Numbered from the stretch's first letter, positions 27,675 to 38,160 are shown. The stretch is DNA of 64,000 nucleotides from Bradyrhizobium sp. CIAT3101 (GCF_029714945.1 NZ_CP121634.1:2377001-2441000); one strand, 5' to 3'. Numbers and translations: made by a program. Notes: generated by a model not told the origin, from the sequence alone.

Positions 27675-28088
27675 ATGCCCCAGAACATCACCCGCGGTAT
27701 CAAGGCGCTGATCGACGAGGCCAATGCCGAGATCGAGACGCTCACCGCCAGGGACGCCATCGAGATCTCCAAGAACGGCGACGTCGTCATCGTCGACATC
27801 AGGGACCCCCGCGAGATCGAGCGTGACGGCCGCATCCCCGGCGCATTCTCCTGCACGCGCGGCATGCTCGAATTCTGGATCGATCCGCAGAGCCCGTATG
27901 CGAAGCCGATCTTCCAGGAAGACAAGAAGTTCGTCTTCCACTGTGCCGGCGGCCTGCGCTCCGCGCTCGCGGCCAAGACCGCAAAGGACATGGGCCTGAA
28001 GCCCGTCGCCCATATCGCCGGCGGCTACGCCGCCTGGCGCGATGCCGGCGGTCCGACGGAGCAGTGGGAGCCGAAGAAGAAGGGGTAA
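27675..28088 (+). CDS. Rhodanese-like sulfurtransferase domain protein
   Basis: A 137-residue single-domain rhodanese. Ribosome site gagggag precedes ATG 27675. Substrate-side motifs are VVIVDIRDPREIERDGRIPG and the active loop is FHCAGGLRSALAA, with the cysteine in the CxxGxRS pattern that carries the persulfide. The end (GYAAWRDAGGP) is standard. It follows the VWA gene by 38 bases and precedes sseA, so sulfur relay is the likely role. Sulfur donor and acceptor are unknown. Confidence 0.9.
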   Translation: MPQNITRGIKALIDEANAEIETLTARDAIEISKNGDVVIVDIRDPREIERDGRIPGAFSCTRGMLEFWIDPQSPYAKPIFQEDKKFVFHCAGGLRSALAAKTAKDMGLKPVAHIAGGYAAWRDAGGPTEQWEPKKKG

Positions 28089-28100
28089 CTCTCTCCCTTC

Positions 28101-28201
28101 GTCATTCCGGGGCGCGCGAAGCGCAAGCCCGGAATCCATTCATCCACCAACGTTGCCGCACGATGGATTCCGGGCTCGTGCTTCGCACGCCCCGGAATGA
28201 C
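28101..28201. repeat. Paired palindromic repeat (ATTCCGGGGCGC family)
   Basis: A doublet: GTCATTCCGGGGCGCGCGAA onward (28101-28139) faces its reverse complement ending in CGCCCCGGAATGAC (28163-28201). Each half also folds into a hairpin. It lies between the rhodanese gene and sseA and could attenuate or stabilise the transcript. Confidence 0.75.
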
Positions 28202-28217
28202 CATAAGGAAATAGCGC

Positions 28218-29069
28218 ATGACCACCGATCCCCTCGTCTCCACGGAATGGCTTGCCGCCCACATCAACGATGCCAACGTCAAGGTGCTCGACGCCAGCTT
28301 CAAGCTGCCGGGCGTGCTGCCGCTGCCGAAGGACGATTATCTCGCCGCGCATCTGCCGGGGGCCGTGTTCTTCGACGTCGAAGCGGTGTCGGACCATTCC
28401 AATCCGCTGCCGCACATGTATCCGAGCGCCGAGCAGTTCGGCCGCGATGTCGGTCATCTCGGCATCTCCAATGCCGACACGGTCGTGCTCTACGATGCCG
28501 GCGGTTGGGTCGCTGCACCGCGTGCGTGGTGGATGTTTCTGGCCTTCGGCCACGGCAACGTCCGCATCCTCAATGGCGGCCTGAAGAAGTGGCGCGCTGA
28601 GGGGCGCCCCGTGGAGAGCGGCGAGGTGAAGCCGAAGCCCGCGACGTTCAAGGCGACTTACGATTCAAAGCGCGTGCGCAGCATGCAGCAGCTGATCGCC
28701 AACGTCGAAAGCCGTGTCGAGCAGGTGATCGACGCACGCGCTGCCGATCGTTTCGAAGGCCGCGCCCCCGAGCCGCGCGCTGGCATCCGCTCCGGCCACA
28801 TCCCCGGCTCGCGCAACGTGCCTTATGGTCAGCTGTTCGACGCCGCGACCGGCACGATGAAGCCGCTGGACGACTTGCGCGCCGCCTTCACCGGCGCCGG
28901 CGTCAAGCTCGATGCGCCGATCGTCACGAGCTGCGGCTCCGGCGTCTCGGCCGGCGTGCTGACGCTCGCGCTCTATCGCCTGGGCGTCACCGACACCGCG
29001 CTCTATGACGGCTCATGGTCGGAATGGGGCCAGGAGAAGGGCCCGCCGATCGCGACGGGGCCGGCGTAA
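28218..29069 (+). CDS. sseA: 3-mercaptopyruvate sulfurtransferase
   Basis: A 283-residue protein with two rhodanese domains. The N-terminal domain lacks the active cysteine (AAHLPGAVFFDVEAVSDH and VVLYDAGGWVAAPRAWWMF) while the C-terminal loop is TSCGSGVSAGVLTLAL, the CGSGVxA motif characteristic of mercaptopyruvate sulfurtransferase rather than thiosulfate sulfurtransferase (CRxGxT). It moves sulfur from 3-mercaptopyruvate to acceptors such as thioredoxin or cyanide, with pyruvate as product. No signal peptide is visible. It follows the single-domain rhodanese gene. Confidence 0.92.
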   Translation: MTTDPLVSTEWLAAHINDANVKVLDASFKLPGVLPLPKDDYLAAHLPGAVFFDVEAVSDHSNPLPHMYPSAEQFGRDVGHLGISNADTVVLYDAGGWVAAPRAWWMFLAFGHGNVRILNGGLKKWRAEGRPVESGEVKPKPATFKATYDSKRVRSMQQLIANVESRVEQVIDARAADRFEGRAPEPRAGIRSGHIPGSRNVPYGQLFDAATGTMKPLDDLRAAFTGAGVKLDAPIVTSCGSGVSAGVLTLALYRLGVTDTALYDGSWSEWGQEKGPPIATGPA

Positions 29070-29133
29070 CGCGTCGCAGCCCCGCATCTGCCTTCGCTTC
29101 GGCGGACGAGAGCGGGGCGAGGCGAGGAGACGT

Positions 29134-30066
29134 TCAGCGCGTGCGCGAGGCCGTGGTGGCGAGCACCTGCTGCTGCTGTTGCTGCTGCATCTGTCGCTGC
29201 TGCATCTGCTGCTGCTGCATCTGTCGCTGCTGGCCGAACGGATCATACGATTGCTGGAGCTGCTGAGGCGGTGGGCGCCGCACGATGCGGTGGCGCTTCT
29301 TCTTTTGCGCGCGCGGCTTGCTGTCGGGTGCGGCGCTGACGGCTTTGGTCTTCGCCGGCGCGAGGTCGTTGAGCGCAGCCACCCTGGCTGCTGCAATGTC
29401 GCTGACGCGCGATGCCAGCGCCGGTGTTGCGGTTCGCGGCACGTCGGTGGCGCTCACGGCTGGTGCGGGCGTCGTCGGGGCCATGGAAACGGTCGTGTCG
29501 GCGAGGGTGAGTGTGTCGGCGGGGGCCGGAGCCGCAGCCTGGATCTCGGCTTGCTCAGGCGCTGGCATCTCGGCGGCGGGCGGAGCGGGCTCCGCAGGCG
29601 ATGCGACGGCGACGATCTCAGGCTGGGGCTCCGACTTCGGGGCAGGTTGGGCCTCAGACTTGGCCTCAGACTGGACCTTGGCCTCGAGCGCCACGGCGGC
29701 CATCTGCTCGGGCGCGGTCTCGACGGCGGGCAGGCCGATGCTCGGGACCTCGTTGCTCGGGGCTTGGTCCTGCATCGCAGGCGCCGGCTCATTGACGACC
29801 GGCGCGACCGGCTCCACGCGGAGCGCCGCGAGCACCGGCTGGGCCGGCTCGGAGGTCTGCGCGAACACCTGCTCCTGCGGGCCATTCCGCCAGGAGGGGT
29901 TGTTGACATACTGCTCGTGGCTCGCCCGCAGCAGCGAGGCGGCTCCCAAGCCAAACACCAGGATGGAGGCAGACAGCAGGATCGCGGCAAGCAGGAAGCG
30001 AAAGCCGGGAAGCATTGACGGGTTACGCGTTTCCGCCCCGGCGGCTGGCCAGGGCCCATGAGCCAT
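29134..30066 (-). CDS. Ala/Pro-rich membrane-anchored protein with a Gln-rich tail
   Basis: A 310-residue protein with one N-terminal membrane helix (about residues 22-42, PGFRFLLAAILLSASILVFG) and a low-complexity body of Ala, Pro and Glu. The tail has a basic patch (PRAQKKKRHRIVRRPPPQQL) and then runs of Gln and Met-Gln built from CTG/CAG-type triplets. ATG 30015 (18 codons in) would also suit. The topology resembles TonB-like or periplasmic spanning proteins, but no functional domain is seen. The run of triplets may expand and contract. Confidence 0.75.
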   Translation of the reverse strand: MAHGPWPAAGAETRNPSMLPGFRFLLAAILLSASILVFGLGAASLLRASHEQYVNNPSWRNGPQEQVFAQTSEPAQPVLAALRVEPVAPVVNEPAPAMQDQAPSNEVPSIGLPAVETAPEQMAAVALEAKVQSEAKSEAQPAPKSEPQPEIVAVASPAEPAPPAAEMPAPEQAEIQAAAPAPADTLTLADTTVSMAPTTPAPAVSATDVPRTATPALASRVSDIAAARVAALNDLAPAKTKAVSAAPDSKPRAQKKKRHRIVRRPPPQQLQQSYDPFGQQRQMQQQQMQQRQMQQQQQQQVLATTASRTR

Positions 30067-30376
30067 CTGAACGCGGTGACGGTACTGATTGCCGCCTTCG
30101 CCACGTGGGATCCGAGCTCAAATCGGTGGCGAATCAGGCTGATTCGACCATATCGCAACGTCTCCGCGCCGTTCCGTAAAAATCGGGGCCGAAGACTCCG
30201 GCAATCTACGGCGTCATGCGATTTCCATCCCCGTGATGCAACGGGGCAACTATGTGCGATTGCATCACAAATCGCTAAATCAGGCCAAATCAGCCTGTTA
30301 TGTCTTGAATGTGCCGCTATCTTCGGTCATCTGGCCGTGGACGGCTCGGACGGGGCCCGGGGACTATACAAGAGCG
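30067..30376. other. Divergent intergenic region
   Basis: This 310-base gap separates two divergent genes and should hold both promoters. I see no gene, no clear hairpin and no known operator. It contains an AT-richer segment around 30255-30320. Confidence 0.4.
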
Positions 30377-31543
30377 ATGATGATCAAACATTTTCTGACG
30401 ATATGCGCTGCCGCAACAGTCGCTGCGGCGGGAACCTCGCTCGCACAGGCCCAAAGCTATCCGGTTCAGCAGGCGCCGAGCTACGGCGCTCCGGCCGAAT
30501 ACCGGCCCGGCGACCGCACCCCGAATTTCGACTCGCTGGAGGATGACGACGACGCGATGCCGCAGGCCGCGCTGCCGCCGCCCGGTCCGGCCGACGATCC
30601 GCGCTACGGCCGTCCGGCCGGCGCTCCCCCGGTTTATTCGGCTGCCCCACCGCAGGGCCCGGTGATGTCGCCGGATGATCCGCGTTACGGCCGCCCGGCC
30701 GGCGCTCCGCCGGTCTATTCGGCCGCGCCGCCGCAGGGGCCGGTGATGTCGCCCGATGATCCCCGCTACGGCCGCCCCGCCGGTCCGCCTCCGGTGATCT
30801 ATGGCGATCGTTCGGGCCAGGCGCCCGGCAATGATGGCATGCGTCCGCCGGAGGCCGTTGGCCCGGCCGCGACCGGTGCGGTCTCGCCGCAGCCCGGCGC
30901 CGGTAACCGGCCGATGTCGGTGGCGTCATTGCCGCCCGAGGAGCAGCCTGATGCGGCGCCGGCGCAGCTCGCGCCGAACCTGCGCCGCCAGGAGGTCGCG
31001 TTCCAGACCAAGGAGCCCGCGGGTACCATCGTCGTCGATACTCCGAACACCTACCTCTATTACGTCCTCGGCAATGGCCGCGCGATCCGCTACGGCGTCC
31101 GCGTTGGTCGCGACGGCTTCACCTGGACCGGCGTGCAGAAGATCACCCGCAAGGCCGAGTGGCCGGATTGGCATCCGCCGGCGGAAATGATCGAGCGCCA
31201 GCCCTATCTGCCGCGCTTCATGGCCGGTGGCGAAGGCAATCCGCTCGGCGCTCGCGCCATGTATCTCGGTTCGACCGTGTACCGCATTCACGGCACCAAC
31301 CAGCCCTCGACGATCGGCAAGTTCGTCTCCTCCGGCTGTATCGGCATGCTGAACGAGGACGTCTCGGATCTGTTCGACCGCGCCAAGGTCGGCACCCGCG
31401 TGGTGGTGATGCAGGGTGGTACGCCGCCGGGAACGGCGACCGCATCGGCTGCGCCTGCGCCGGGCGCGGCTCCCGCCGGTCCGGTCCCGGGCACGCAGCC
31501 GACGGTGGTGCCGCCGCTGCCCGCGCCGGTCACCGTGCGCTAA
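30377..31543 (+). CDS. L,D-transpeptidase (YkuD family) with Pro-rich repeats
   Basis: A 388-residue secreted enzyme that cross-links peptidoglycan. A signal peptide covers residues 1-25 (ending TSLAQAQ). Residues 70-140 contain tandem Pro-rich units: DDPRYGRPAG(A/P)PPV recurs three times with about 31-residue spacing, probably a wall-spanning spacer. The YkuD domain occupies about 215-350; the catalytic His lies in YRIHGTNQPSTIGKF and the Cys in SSGCIGMLNEDV. The usual Arg after the Cys (CIRM or CFRL) is Gly here. A second ATG follows immediately at 30380. Proline-rich linker is also at the C-terminus. Confidence 0.9.
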   Translation: MMIKHFLTICAAATVAAAGTSLAQAQSYPVQQAPSYGAPAEYRPGDRTPNFDSLEDDDDAMPQAALPPPGPADDPRYGRPAGAPPVYSAAPPQGPVMSPDDPRYGRPAGAPPVYSAAPPQGPVMSPDDPRYGRPAGPPPVIYGDRSGQAPGNDGMRPPEAVGPAATGAVSPQPGAGNRPMSVASLPPEEQPDAAPAQLAPNLRRQEVAFQTKEPAGTIVVDTPNTYLYYVLGNGRAIRYGVRVGRDGFTWTGVQKITRKAEWPDWHPPAEMIERQPYLPRFMAGGEGNPLGARAMYLGSTVYRIHGTNQPSTIGKFVSSGCIGMLNEDVSDLFDRAKVGTRVVVMQGGTPPGTATASAAPAPGAAPAGPVPGTQPTVVPPLPAPVTVR

Positions 31544-31565
31544 GCGCTGCAAGACAATTGAAATT

Positions 31566-31600
31566 GCGAAGGGCGTGCCATCGGCGCGCCCTTCGTCGTT
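31566..31600. terminator. Bidirectional terminator
   Basis: GAAGGGCG (31568-31575) pairs with CGCCCTTC (31587-31594), with GTGCC/GGCGC extending the stem. It lies between two convergent genes and has GTCGTTT after it on the plus strand, so it may serve both. Confidence 0.65.
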
Positions 31601-31616
31601 TCAGGTCCGCGTCGCT

Positions 31617-32579
31617 TCAGGCGAGCTTGCGCGGCAGATCATTGCCCTTGGTGAAGGCGTCGATCGCCTCGACCATCTGGCCGTAATGGATGCGCAGACC
31701 GTCTTCGGTCGCGTAGCCGAGATGCGGCGTCAGCACGAGATTGTCGAGCTTGCGGAAGGGATGATCGACCGGCAGCGGCTCGACCGAGAACACGTCGATG
31801 CCGGCGCCGGCGATCTTGCGCTGCTGCAAGGCCTCAAGCAGCGCCGTCTCATCGACAATCGGCCCGCGCGCAGTGTTGACGAGGAAGGCGGTCGGCTTCA
31901 TCCGCGCAAGATCTGCACGGCCGACGAGGCCGCGTGAGCGCTCGCTCAGCACCACGTGAATGGTGACGATGTCGGCTTTGGCGAACAGCTCTTCCTTGGT
32001 GGCGTAGCCGACGCCGGCGGCCGCGCACTTCTCCGGCGTGAGGTTCGGGCTCCAGGCAATCACGTTCATGCCGAAGGCTTTGGCGATGCCGGACATCTTG
32101 GTGCCGAGCTTGCCCAGCCCGACGACGCCGAGCGTCAGGCCCTCGATTTCGACGCCGGCAAAGGTCTGCCAGGGCTCACCGGCATGCATGCGCGCATTCT
32201 CGCGGCCGATGCCGCGGGTCAGCTCCAGGATCAGGCCCATGGTGAGCGGCGCGGTCGGATCGCGGGAATATTGCGTGCCGCCGAGGGCGACGCCGCGTCC
32301 CTTGGCAGCCTCCATGTCGATCGCGGCGTTGCGCATGCCGGAGGTGAGCAGCAGCTTCAGCTTCGGCAGCTTCTCGAACAGGCTCTTGGGGAATGCCGTG
32401 CGCTCACGCATCGCGCAGATGATGTCGAAATCGGCCAGCGCGCTGGCTGCGGCCTGCTCGGAGGCGAAGGGATGGCTGAACACGGTGGCATCGACGCGGT
32501 CGGACAGTTTCGACCAGTCGGCGACGTCGAGGGCGAGATTGAAATAGTCGTCGAGAATTGCACAGCGCAGCCGCGTCAT
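31617..32579 (-). CDS. D-2-hydroxyacid dehydrogenase family protein
   Basis: A 320-residue NAD-dependent dehydrogenase. The Rossmann turn is LTLGVVGLGKLGTKMSGIA, the catalytic Arg is in LVNTARGPIVDETAL, the Glu in IDVFSVEPLPVDHPF and the His in LVLTPHLGYATEDG. Compared with the GhrA-like enzyme at 2661 it belongs to the phosphoglycerate dehydrogenase-like branch. No substrate is readable. It starts at ATG 32579, with its gene isolated. Confidence 0.9.
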   Translation of the reverse strand: MTRLRCAILDDYFNLALDVADWSKLSDRVDATVFSHPFASEQAAASALADFDIICAMRERTAFPKSLFEKLPKLKLLLTSGMRNAAIDMEAAKGRGVALGGTQYSRDPTAPLTMGLILELTRGIGRENARMHAGEPWQTFAGVEIEGLTLGVVGLGKLGTKMSGIAKAFGMNVIAWSPNLTPEKCAAAGVGYATKEELFAKADIVTIHVVLSERSRGLVGRADLARMKPTAFLVNTARGPIVDETALLEALQQRKIAGAGIDVFSVEPLPVDHPFRKLDNLVLTPHLGYATEDGLRIHYGQMVEAIDAFTKGNDLPRKLA

Positions 32580-32739
32580 TAGCGTTCATCCAGGACCAGA
32601 GTTGACGGCGAGAGGTGGCGGCGCCAGGCGGAAGGGCGCCATCGTCGGAACCGGGCCATGGTTGCGCGCAATCAGGCCTGTGCGCAAGCAGTCTGGGTCT
32701 TCAAGAATCCGTTGGCAAATCCGGAAAGGGAACGGCGGC

Positions 32740-32955
32740 TCAGAGGTCGCGGGGCTTCAGCCGGACCGGCGCATCCATGCCGTGCTTGGCGCGCCAGGCA
32801 GGTCCAGGACCGCGCATGTAGTGCAGTTCGGGCCGGTAGGGGTTGAAGGCGGTGGCGAAGAAGCGTTTCCAGAAGCCCTTGATCTCCGAGACGAGCGCGG
32901 AGGTGCGGCCGGCTTCTGCCGGAACGGGGAGGGAATGGGTCTCGATCAGAGCCAT
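32740..32955 (-). CDS. Small hypothetical protein
   Basis: A 71-residue basic protein with one hydrophobic-aromatic stretch (IKGFWKRFFATAFNPYRPEL) and a C-terminal AKHGMDAPVRLKPRDL. No signal peptide. GAGGCC sits upstream of the ATG. The sequence looks conserved in composition and not like antisense of another gene, so I support it moderately. Function unknown. The rest of 32580-33189 holds no other gene. Confidence 0.5.
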   Translation of the reverse strand: MALIETHSLPVPAEAGRTSALVSEIKGFWKRFFATAFNPYRPELHYMRGPGPAWRAKHGMDAPVRLKPRDL

Positions 32956-33189
32956 GATGGGGCCTCGCTGTGCTCCCCGTTCGTTCTGAGCGGGTGGCGC
33001 TGTTTCCGCGCGAAACCGAGCTTTGGCCTGATTTATTAAAAGATGGTTTCAATTGTCCGGAACGGGGTCAGGATGGTGTCCGCCCAGTATTCATCCGTGG
33101 TGAACGGAGGGAAAACATTGCCCTTTGGGGGCGGGATCGCTACATCGGCGGCAAGCAAAACTCCTCAAATTGAAGGTTTCACGGGACCG

Positions 33190-34839
<1,650 letters not shown>

Positions 34840-35374
34840 TCAGCCGGTCTCGCAGGTTGTCGAACCTGTCGAGAAAGGCGTGGGCGCGTGGCAGCGCGTC
34901 GTGAAGAAACTGCTTTGGCTCACGCAGCCAAAGCCCTTCGATTTCGCGAGATCGTTGATTCGAGATCAGGACGTCCATCGGCAGATCGACGAGCGTTGCG
35001 TCCCAACCTGGAAAGAACCGGCGTGCCCGCCGAAAGCTGAGCGACAGCAGCTGAGCTTCCGTCGTGAGTCCGTGGTAGTCGAACGTATTGCGGCCATCGG
35101 TGACGAAGATGTGGTGGCCGATATAGCCGGGCGCCGGCTTGATCCAGCGCGCGTGAAAGCCAAGATCCGCGTATCGTTCCAGAAATGCATAGGCCAGCAC
35201 CTGGCAGGCGCCATTAGCGAAGAACTGGCGGTCCGGTCGGTGCCATCGACGAACAGGGTCATCCTTGACGTTGACCTTCGGGAAGAACATCGCGCTTCCG
35301 ACCTTCTCCGGCTACAACCGCAAACGAGCGTTGCGACTCGGTCGATCTCCGAGCCTTCAGGAACAGGTGCGGAA

Positions 35375-36613
35375 ATGCAATATCGGACAATGATCAAGCT
35401 GGCCGGCGCCCTGCTATGGATCGTTCTGCTCGGTTCGCAACCGATCCACGCCGCCGATGCCGCCTTCACCCAGTTCATCGCCTCGCTCTGGCCGGAAGCA
35501 CAGGAGGCCGGCGTCTCGCGTGCGACATTCGATCAGCAGACGCGCGGGCTCGAGCCGGATTACAAGCTGCCTGATCTGATTCTGCCGGGCCGGCCTGCGA
35601 CCGGCGCGCCGTCGCAGGCGGAATTCGTGCAGGTGCCGGCGGACTACGTCCGGGAAGGCTCGATTGCGAATCTCGCGGGCGAGGGGCAGCGGTTGCTGCA
35701 GAAATACAATGCTGCGCTGACGAAGATCGAGAACAGCTCCGGCGTGCCCGCCACCGTGATGCTCGCGATCTGGGGCCGCGAGACCGATTATGGCCGCTAT
35801 ACGCTGCCTTACGATCTCGTCCGCGTCCTGGCGACGCAGGCCTATGTCGGACGGCGCAAGGACACCTATCGCAACGAGTTCATTCTCGCGCTGAAGATCC
35901 TCGGCGAGGGCGTGGTGACGCGCAAGGACATGCGCTCGTCCTGGGCCGGCGCCACCGGGCTCACGCAGTTCCTGCCGTCCGAATATTACAAGCACGGCGT
36001 CGATTTCGACGGCGACGGCCGCATCGACATCTGGCACTCGGTGCCGGATGCGCTGGCTTCGGCTGCGCAGCAGCTCGTCAACAAGGGCTGGCAGAGCGGC
36101 GTGCGCTGGGCCTATGAGGTCAAAGCGCCGGCAAAGGTCGACTGCACCACCGGCGTGCCCGAGGTGACGAAGCCGATCGGTCAGTGGCTGCGTGAAGGCT
36201 TCGTGCCGGTGCGTGGCGAGAAGCTCAGCGCGGCCGAGCAAGCACAGCCGGCATCACTGCTCCAGCCGGAGGGCATCTATGGTCCGGCGTTCCTGACCAC
36301 GAAGAACTACTTCGTCATCAAGGAATACAATTTCTCGGACCTCTATGTGCTGTTCGTCGGTCATCTCAGCGACCGCATGACGAGTCCGCTCCCGTTCGCG
36401 ACGCCGTGGTCCGCGTCGAAGCAGTTGCGCACGAAGGACGTCGAGACGATGCAGCGCGGGCTGACGCGCGCAGGTCTCTACAAGGACAAGATCGACGGCA
36501 AGGCCGGCATGCAGACGCGCGCTGCGCTCGGCGCCTATCAGAAGTCGGCCGGGCTCAAGGTCGATTGCTGGCCGAGCGAAGAGGTGCTGCGTTCGATCCA
36601 GGCGGCGCGCTGA
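35375..36613 (+). CDS. Lytic murein transglycosylase (MltB type)
   Basis: A 412-residue periplasmic enzyme that cleaves peptidoglycan glycan strands. Signal peptide ends near residue 27 (LLGSQPIHAADAAF). The SLT/MltB domain carries the catalytic Glu in LAIWGRETDYGRY and the conserved SWAGATGLTQFLPSEYY. At the C-terminus (about 345-412) is a peptidoglycan-binding domain (VETMQRGLTRAGLYKDKIDG, then GMQTRAALGAYQKSAGL). ATG 35390 is an alternative start. It ends 20 bases before a strong terminator. Confidence 0.93.
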   Translation: MQYRTMIKLAGALLWIVLLGSQPIHAADAAFTQFIASLWPEAQEAGVSRATFDQQTRGLEPDYKLPDLILPGRPATGAPSQAEFVQVPADYVREGSIANLAGEGQRLLQKYNAALTKIENSSGVPATVMLAIWGRETDYGRYTLPYDLVRVLATQAYVGRRKDTYRNEFILALKILGEGVVTRKDMRSSWAGATGLTQFLPSEYYKHGVDFDGDGRIDIWHSVPDALASAAQQLVNKGWQSGVRWAYEVKAPAKVDCTTGVPEVTKPIGQWLREGFVPVRGEKLSAAEQAQPASLLQPEGIYGPAFLTTKNYFVIKEYNFSDLYVLFVGHLSDRMTSPLPFATPWSASKQLRTKDVETMQRGLTRAGLYKDKIDGKAGMQTRAALGAYQKSAGLKVDCWPSEEVLRSIQAAR

Positions 36614-36630
36614 CAAGGCCCGCTAAAAAG

Positions 36631-36662
36631 AAAAAGCCCGGCCGATGGTCTCGGCCGGGCTT
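36631..36662 (+). terminator. Rho-independent terminator
   Basis: AAGCCCGGCCGA (36634-36645) pairs perfectly with TCGGCCGGGCTT (36651-36662), with a five-base loop and an A-rich lead (AAAAAGAAAAA). The A-run makes it more effective for the minus strand too, so it may serve both the transglycosylase gene and the minus-strand gene at 36698. Confidence 0.85.
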
Positions 36663-36697
36663 CGATCGCGGCGCTCGATCAGCGCCGTGCGATCAGA

Positions 36698-36982
36698 TCA
36701 GTAGCAGACGCGAACCGGGCGAACGATCCAGCCGTAACCGTCCCAATAGCGCTGGCGCTGCCAGTAGCAGGGCGGGGGCGGCGGGCCGGGCTCGGCCACG
36801 TACACCGGTCCGCCGTAAGCGGGACGGCTCGACGCGATGGCGCCGCCGATGATCGCGCCGCCGAGCAGGCCGGCCGCGATGCCGACACCGACGCCGTCAT
36901 GGGCCTGGGCGGACGGCGTGGCGGTCACCAGCGAACCGGCGATCGTCGCAACCGTGAGGGCGGCAACAATAGTCTTCTTCAT
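36698..36982 (-). CDS. Small secreted protein with WQRQ-YWDGYGW motif
   Basis: A 94-residue secreted protein: signal peptide (1-27, ending PSAQAHDG), a Gly-rich hydrophobic segment (IAAGLLGGAIIGGAIASS) and a Cys-containing end (PCYWQRQRYWDGYGWIVRPV then RVCY). The two cysteines may bridge. A ribosome site (AGGAGA) sits before the ATG at 36982. The next gene at 37222 is a clear paralogue. Similar short proteins are widespread in Bradyrhizobium without known function. Confidence 0.8.
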   Translation of the reverse strand: MKKTIVAALTVATIAGSLVTATPSAQAHDGVGVGIAAGLLGGAIIGGAIASSRPAYGGPVYVAEPGPPPPPCYWQRQRYWDGYGWIVRPVRVCY

Positions 36983-37221
36983 GCTCTTGGCTCTCCTGGG
37001 AGATGGACGCACCTTGTTAGAGGCGCCCGGGATTTAAAAGTTCACGCGCATTTGGATCGAATTGGCCTTGCAGCTAGGAAGCGCGCAAATGGTCAATCCG
37101 CGGTAAACGCACACGGAGCTGTGACGAGAAAAAGCGGTCTTTTTCAGGCCCGCAGATGAACGGCGCATCCGTAGTGAACCGGCTCATTTTGAATCGGTCC
37201 AACCGAGCGGCTTAACGCGCC

Positions 37222-37560
37222 TCAGCCGCAAACTCGGACGCGCCGGACGCGCCAGGCGTAGCCGTCCCAGAAGCGCTGCCTCTGCCAGACACAGCCATCG
37301 CCATAATAATCGTCGGCGACGTAGCCCGGACCCGGCGCGTAGTAGCGGGGCGGATAGTAGCCGGGGCCGTAACCCGGGCCATACGCATAGCCCGGTCCGG
37401 GTCCGTAATAATACGGGGAGGCCAGTGCGCCCCCGACGATGGCGCCCCCGATGATCCCCGCGGCGACGCCGGCAGCGACACCGCGCTGTGCGTGGGCCGG
37501 TGTACCCGCGGCCAAAACCAGGGTGACGGCGGCGGCGACCGCCATAAGCGACTTCTTCAT
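37222..37560 (-). CDS. Small secreted protein, paralogue of the neighbour
   Basis: A 112-residue paralogue of the protein at 36698. It has a signal peptide (1-24, ending PAHAQRG), a similar Gly-rich helix (VAAGIIGGAIVGGALASP), a Tyr/Pro/Gly-rich middle (YYYGPGPGYAYGPGYGPGYY) and a shared C-terminus (CVWQRQRFWDGYAWRVRRV, then RVCG). The two lie in the same direction with 239 bases between, so probable tandem duplication. Role unknown, envelope location likely. Confidence 0.8.
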   Translation of the reverse strand: MKKSLMAVAAAVTLVLAAGTPAHAQRGVAAGVAAGIIGGAIVGGALASPYYYGPGPGYAYGPGYGPGYYPPRYYAPGPGYVADDYYGDGCVWQRQRFWDGYAWRVRRVRVCG

Positions 37561-37694
37561 TCGGGCGACCTTTCAGCGAACACGGAACTCTTCCGGCCAA
37601 AGTTCCATATTTCGCTTGAATGATCAATGAACGGCGCGTTGGTCGGCCGCGACCAATTGGTGGAAATGGCGGCTTTCAAGCCTGGGAGACCACG

Positions 37695-37994
37695 ATGAAC
37701 GTCCTGACCAATGCCCTGATCGCACTGGGTGCCGTCGGCGTGGTTGGCTATGCCCTGATCACCCATTTTCAGAACCGCGCGGCGCGCCCGCGCGCGAGGG
37801 CAGGCGGTAACGGCGGAAGCAGCGACGGCTATTCGGATACGACGAATGACGGCTTCTCGCTCGGAAGCTGGTTTTCCAGCGACAGTTCCGGAAGTTCGAC
37901 CGACAGCGGCAGTTGCTCCGTCAGCGATAGCGGCAGCAGTGGCGGAGATTGCGGTGGCGGAGGCGATAGCGGGGGAGGCGGGAGCAGCGATTGA
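37695..37994 (+). CDS. Small Gly/Ser/Asp/Cys-rich protein
   Basis: A 99-residue protein with one N-terminal hydrophobic segment (NALIALGAVGVVGYALITHF) and a basic patch (RAARPRARAGG), then a low-complexity tail made almost only of Gly, Ser, Asp and two Cys (GSCSVSDSGSSGGDCGGGGD). The segment could be a membrane anchor with the tail outside. Function unknown; metal binding by the tail is conceivable. It is preceded by the GGGAGACC-type ribosome site. Confidence 0.65.
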   Translation: MNVLTNALIALGAVGVVGYALITHFQNRAARPRARAGGNGGSSDGYSDTTNDGFSLGSWFSSDSSGSSTDSGSCSVSDSGSSGGDCGGGGDSGGGGSSD

Positions 37995-38034
37995 GCCCAG
38001 TTCGGTATCATCTTGATCCAGCGCAACGCGCTAT

Positions 38035-38051
38035 TTTAGAGCCGTTCTAGG
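38035..38051 (+). promoter_or_regulatory. Irr-type (ICE) box upstream of bfd
   Basis: TTTAGAGCCGTTCTAGG matches the rhizobial iron-control palindrome TTTAGAAnnnTTCTAAA at all but three of the 14 fixed positions. It lies 110 bases before the bfd start. In Bradyrhizobium, Irr binds such sites under iron limitation and represses storage genes, so this is a likely operator; experimental proof is missing for this strain. Confidence 0.6.
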
Positions 38052-38160
38052 CTGTTTCCTGGCCAGTTTGGAATAGCTTGAAATACCGGTTTTTCCTTTT
38101 GCATCCGGACGGCCCCTTAAATATCGATGATGGCGCATCACCGAAGGGCCTACCGCTTCC

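Noticed and set aside
30590..30800. Regular repeats resembling a CRISPR-like array
   Set aside because: They are in-frame coding repeats (DDPRYGRPAG units) of the L,D-transpeptidase spacer, with no unique spacers of constant length.
38066..38083. Second ICE-like site before bfd (TTTGGAATAGCTTGAAAT)
   Set aside because: Too many mismatches in both half-sites to support it next to the better site at 38035.
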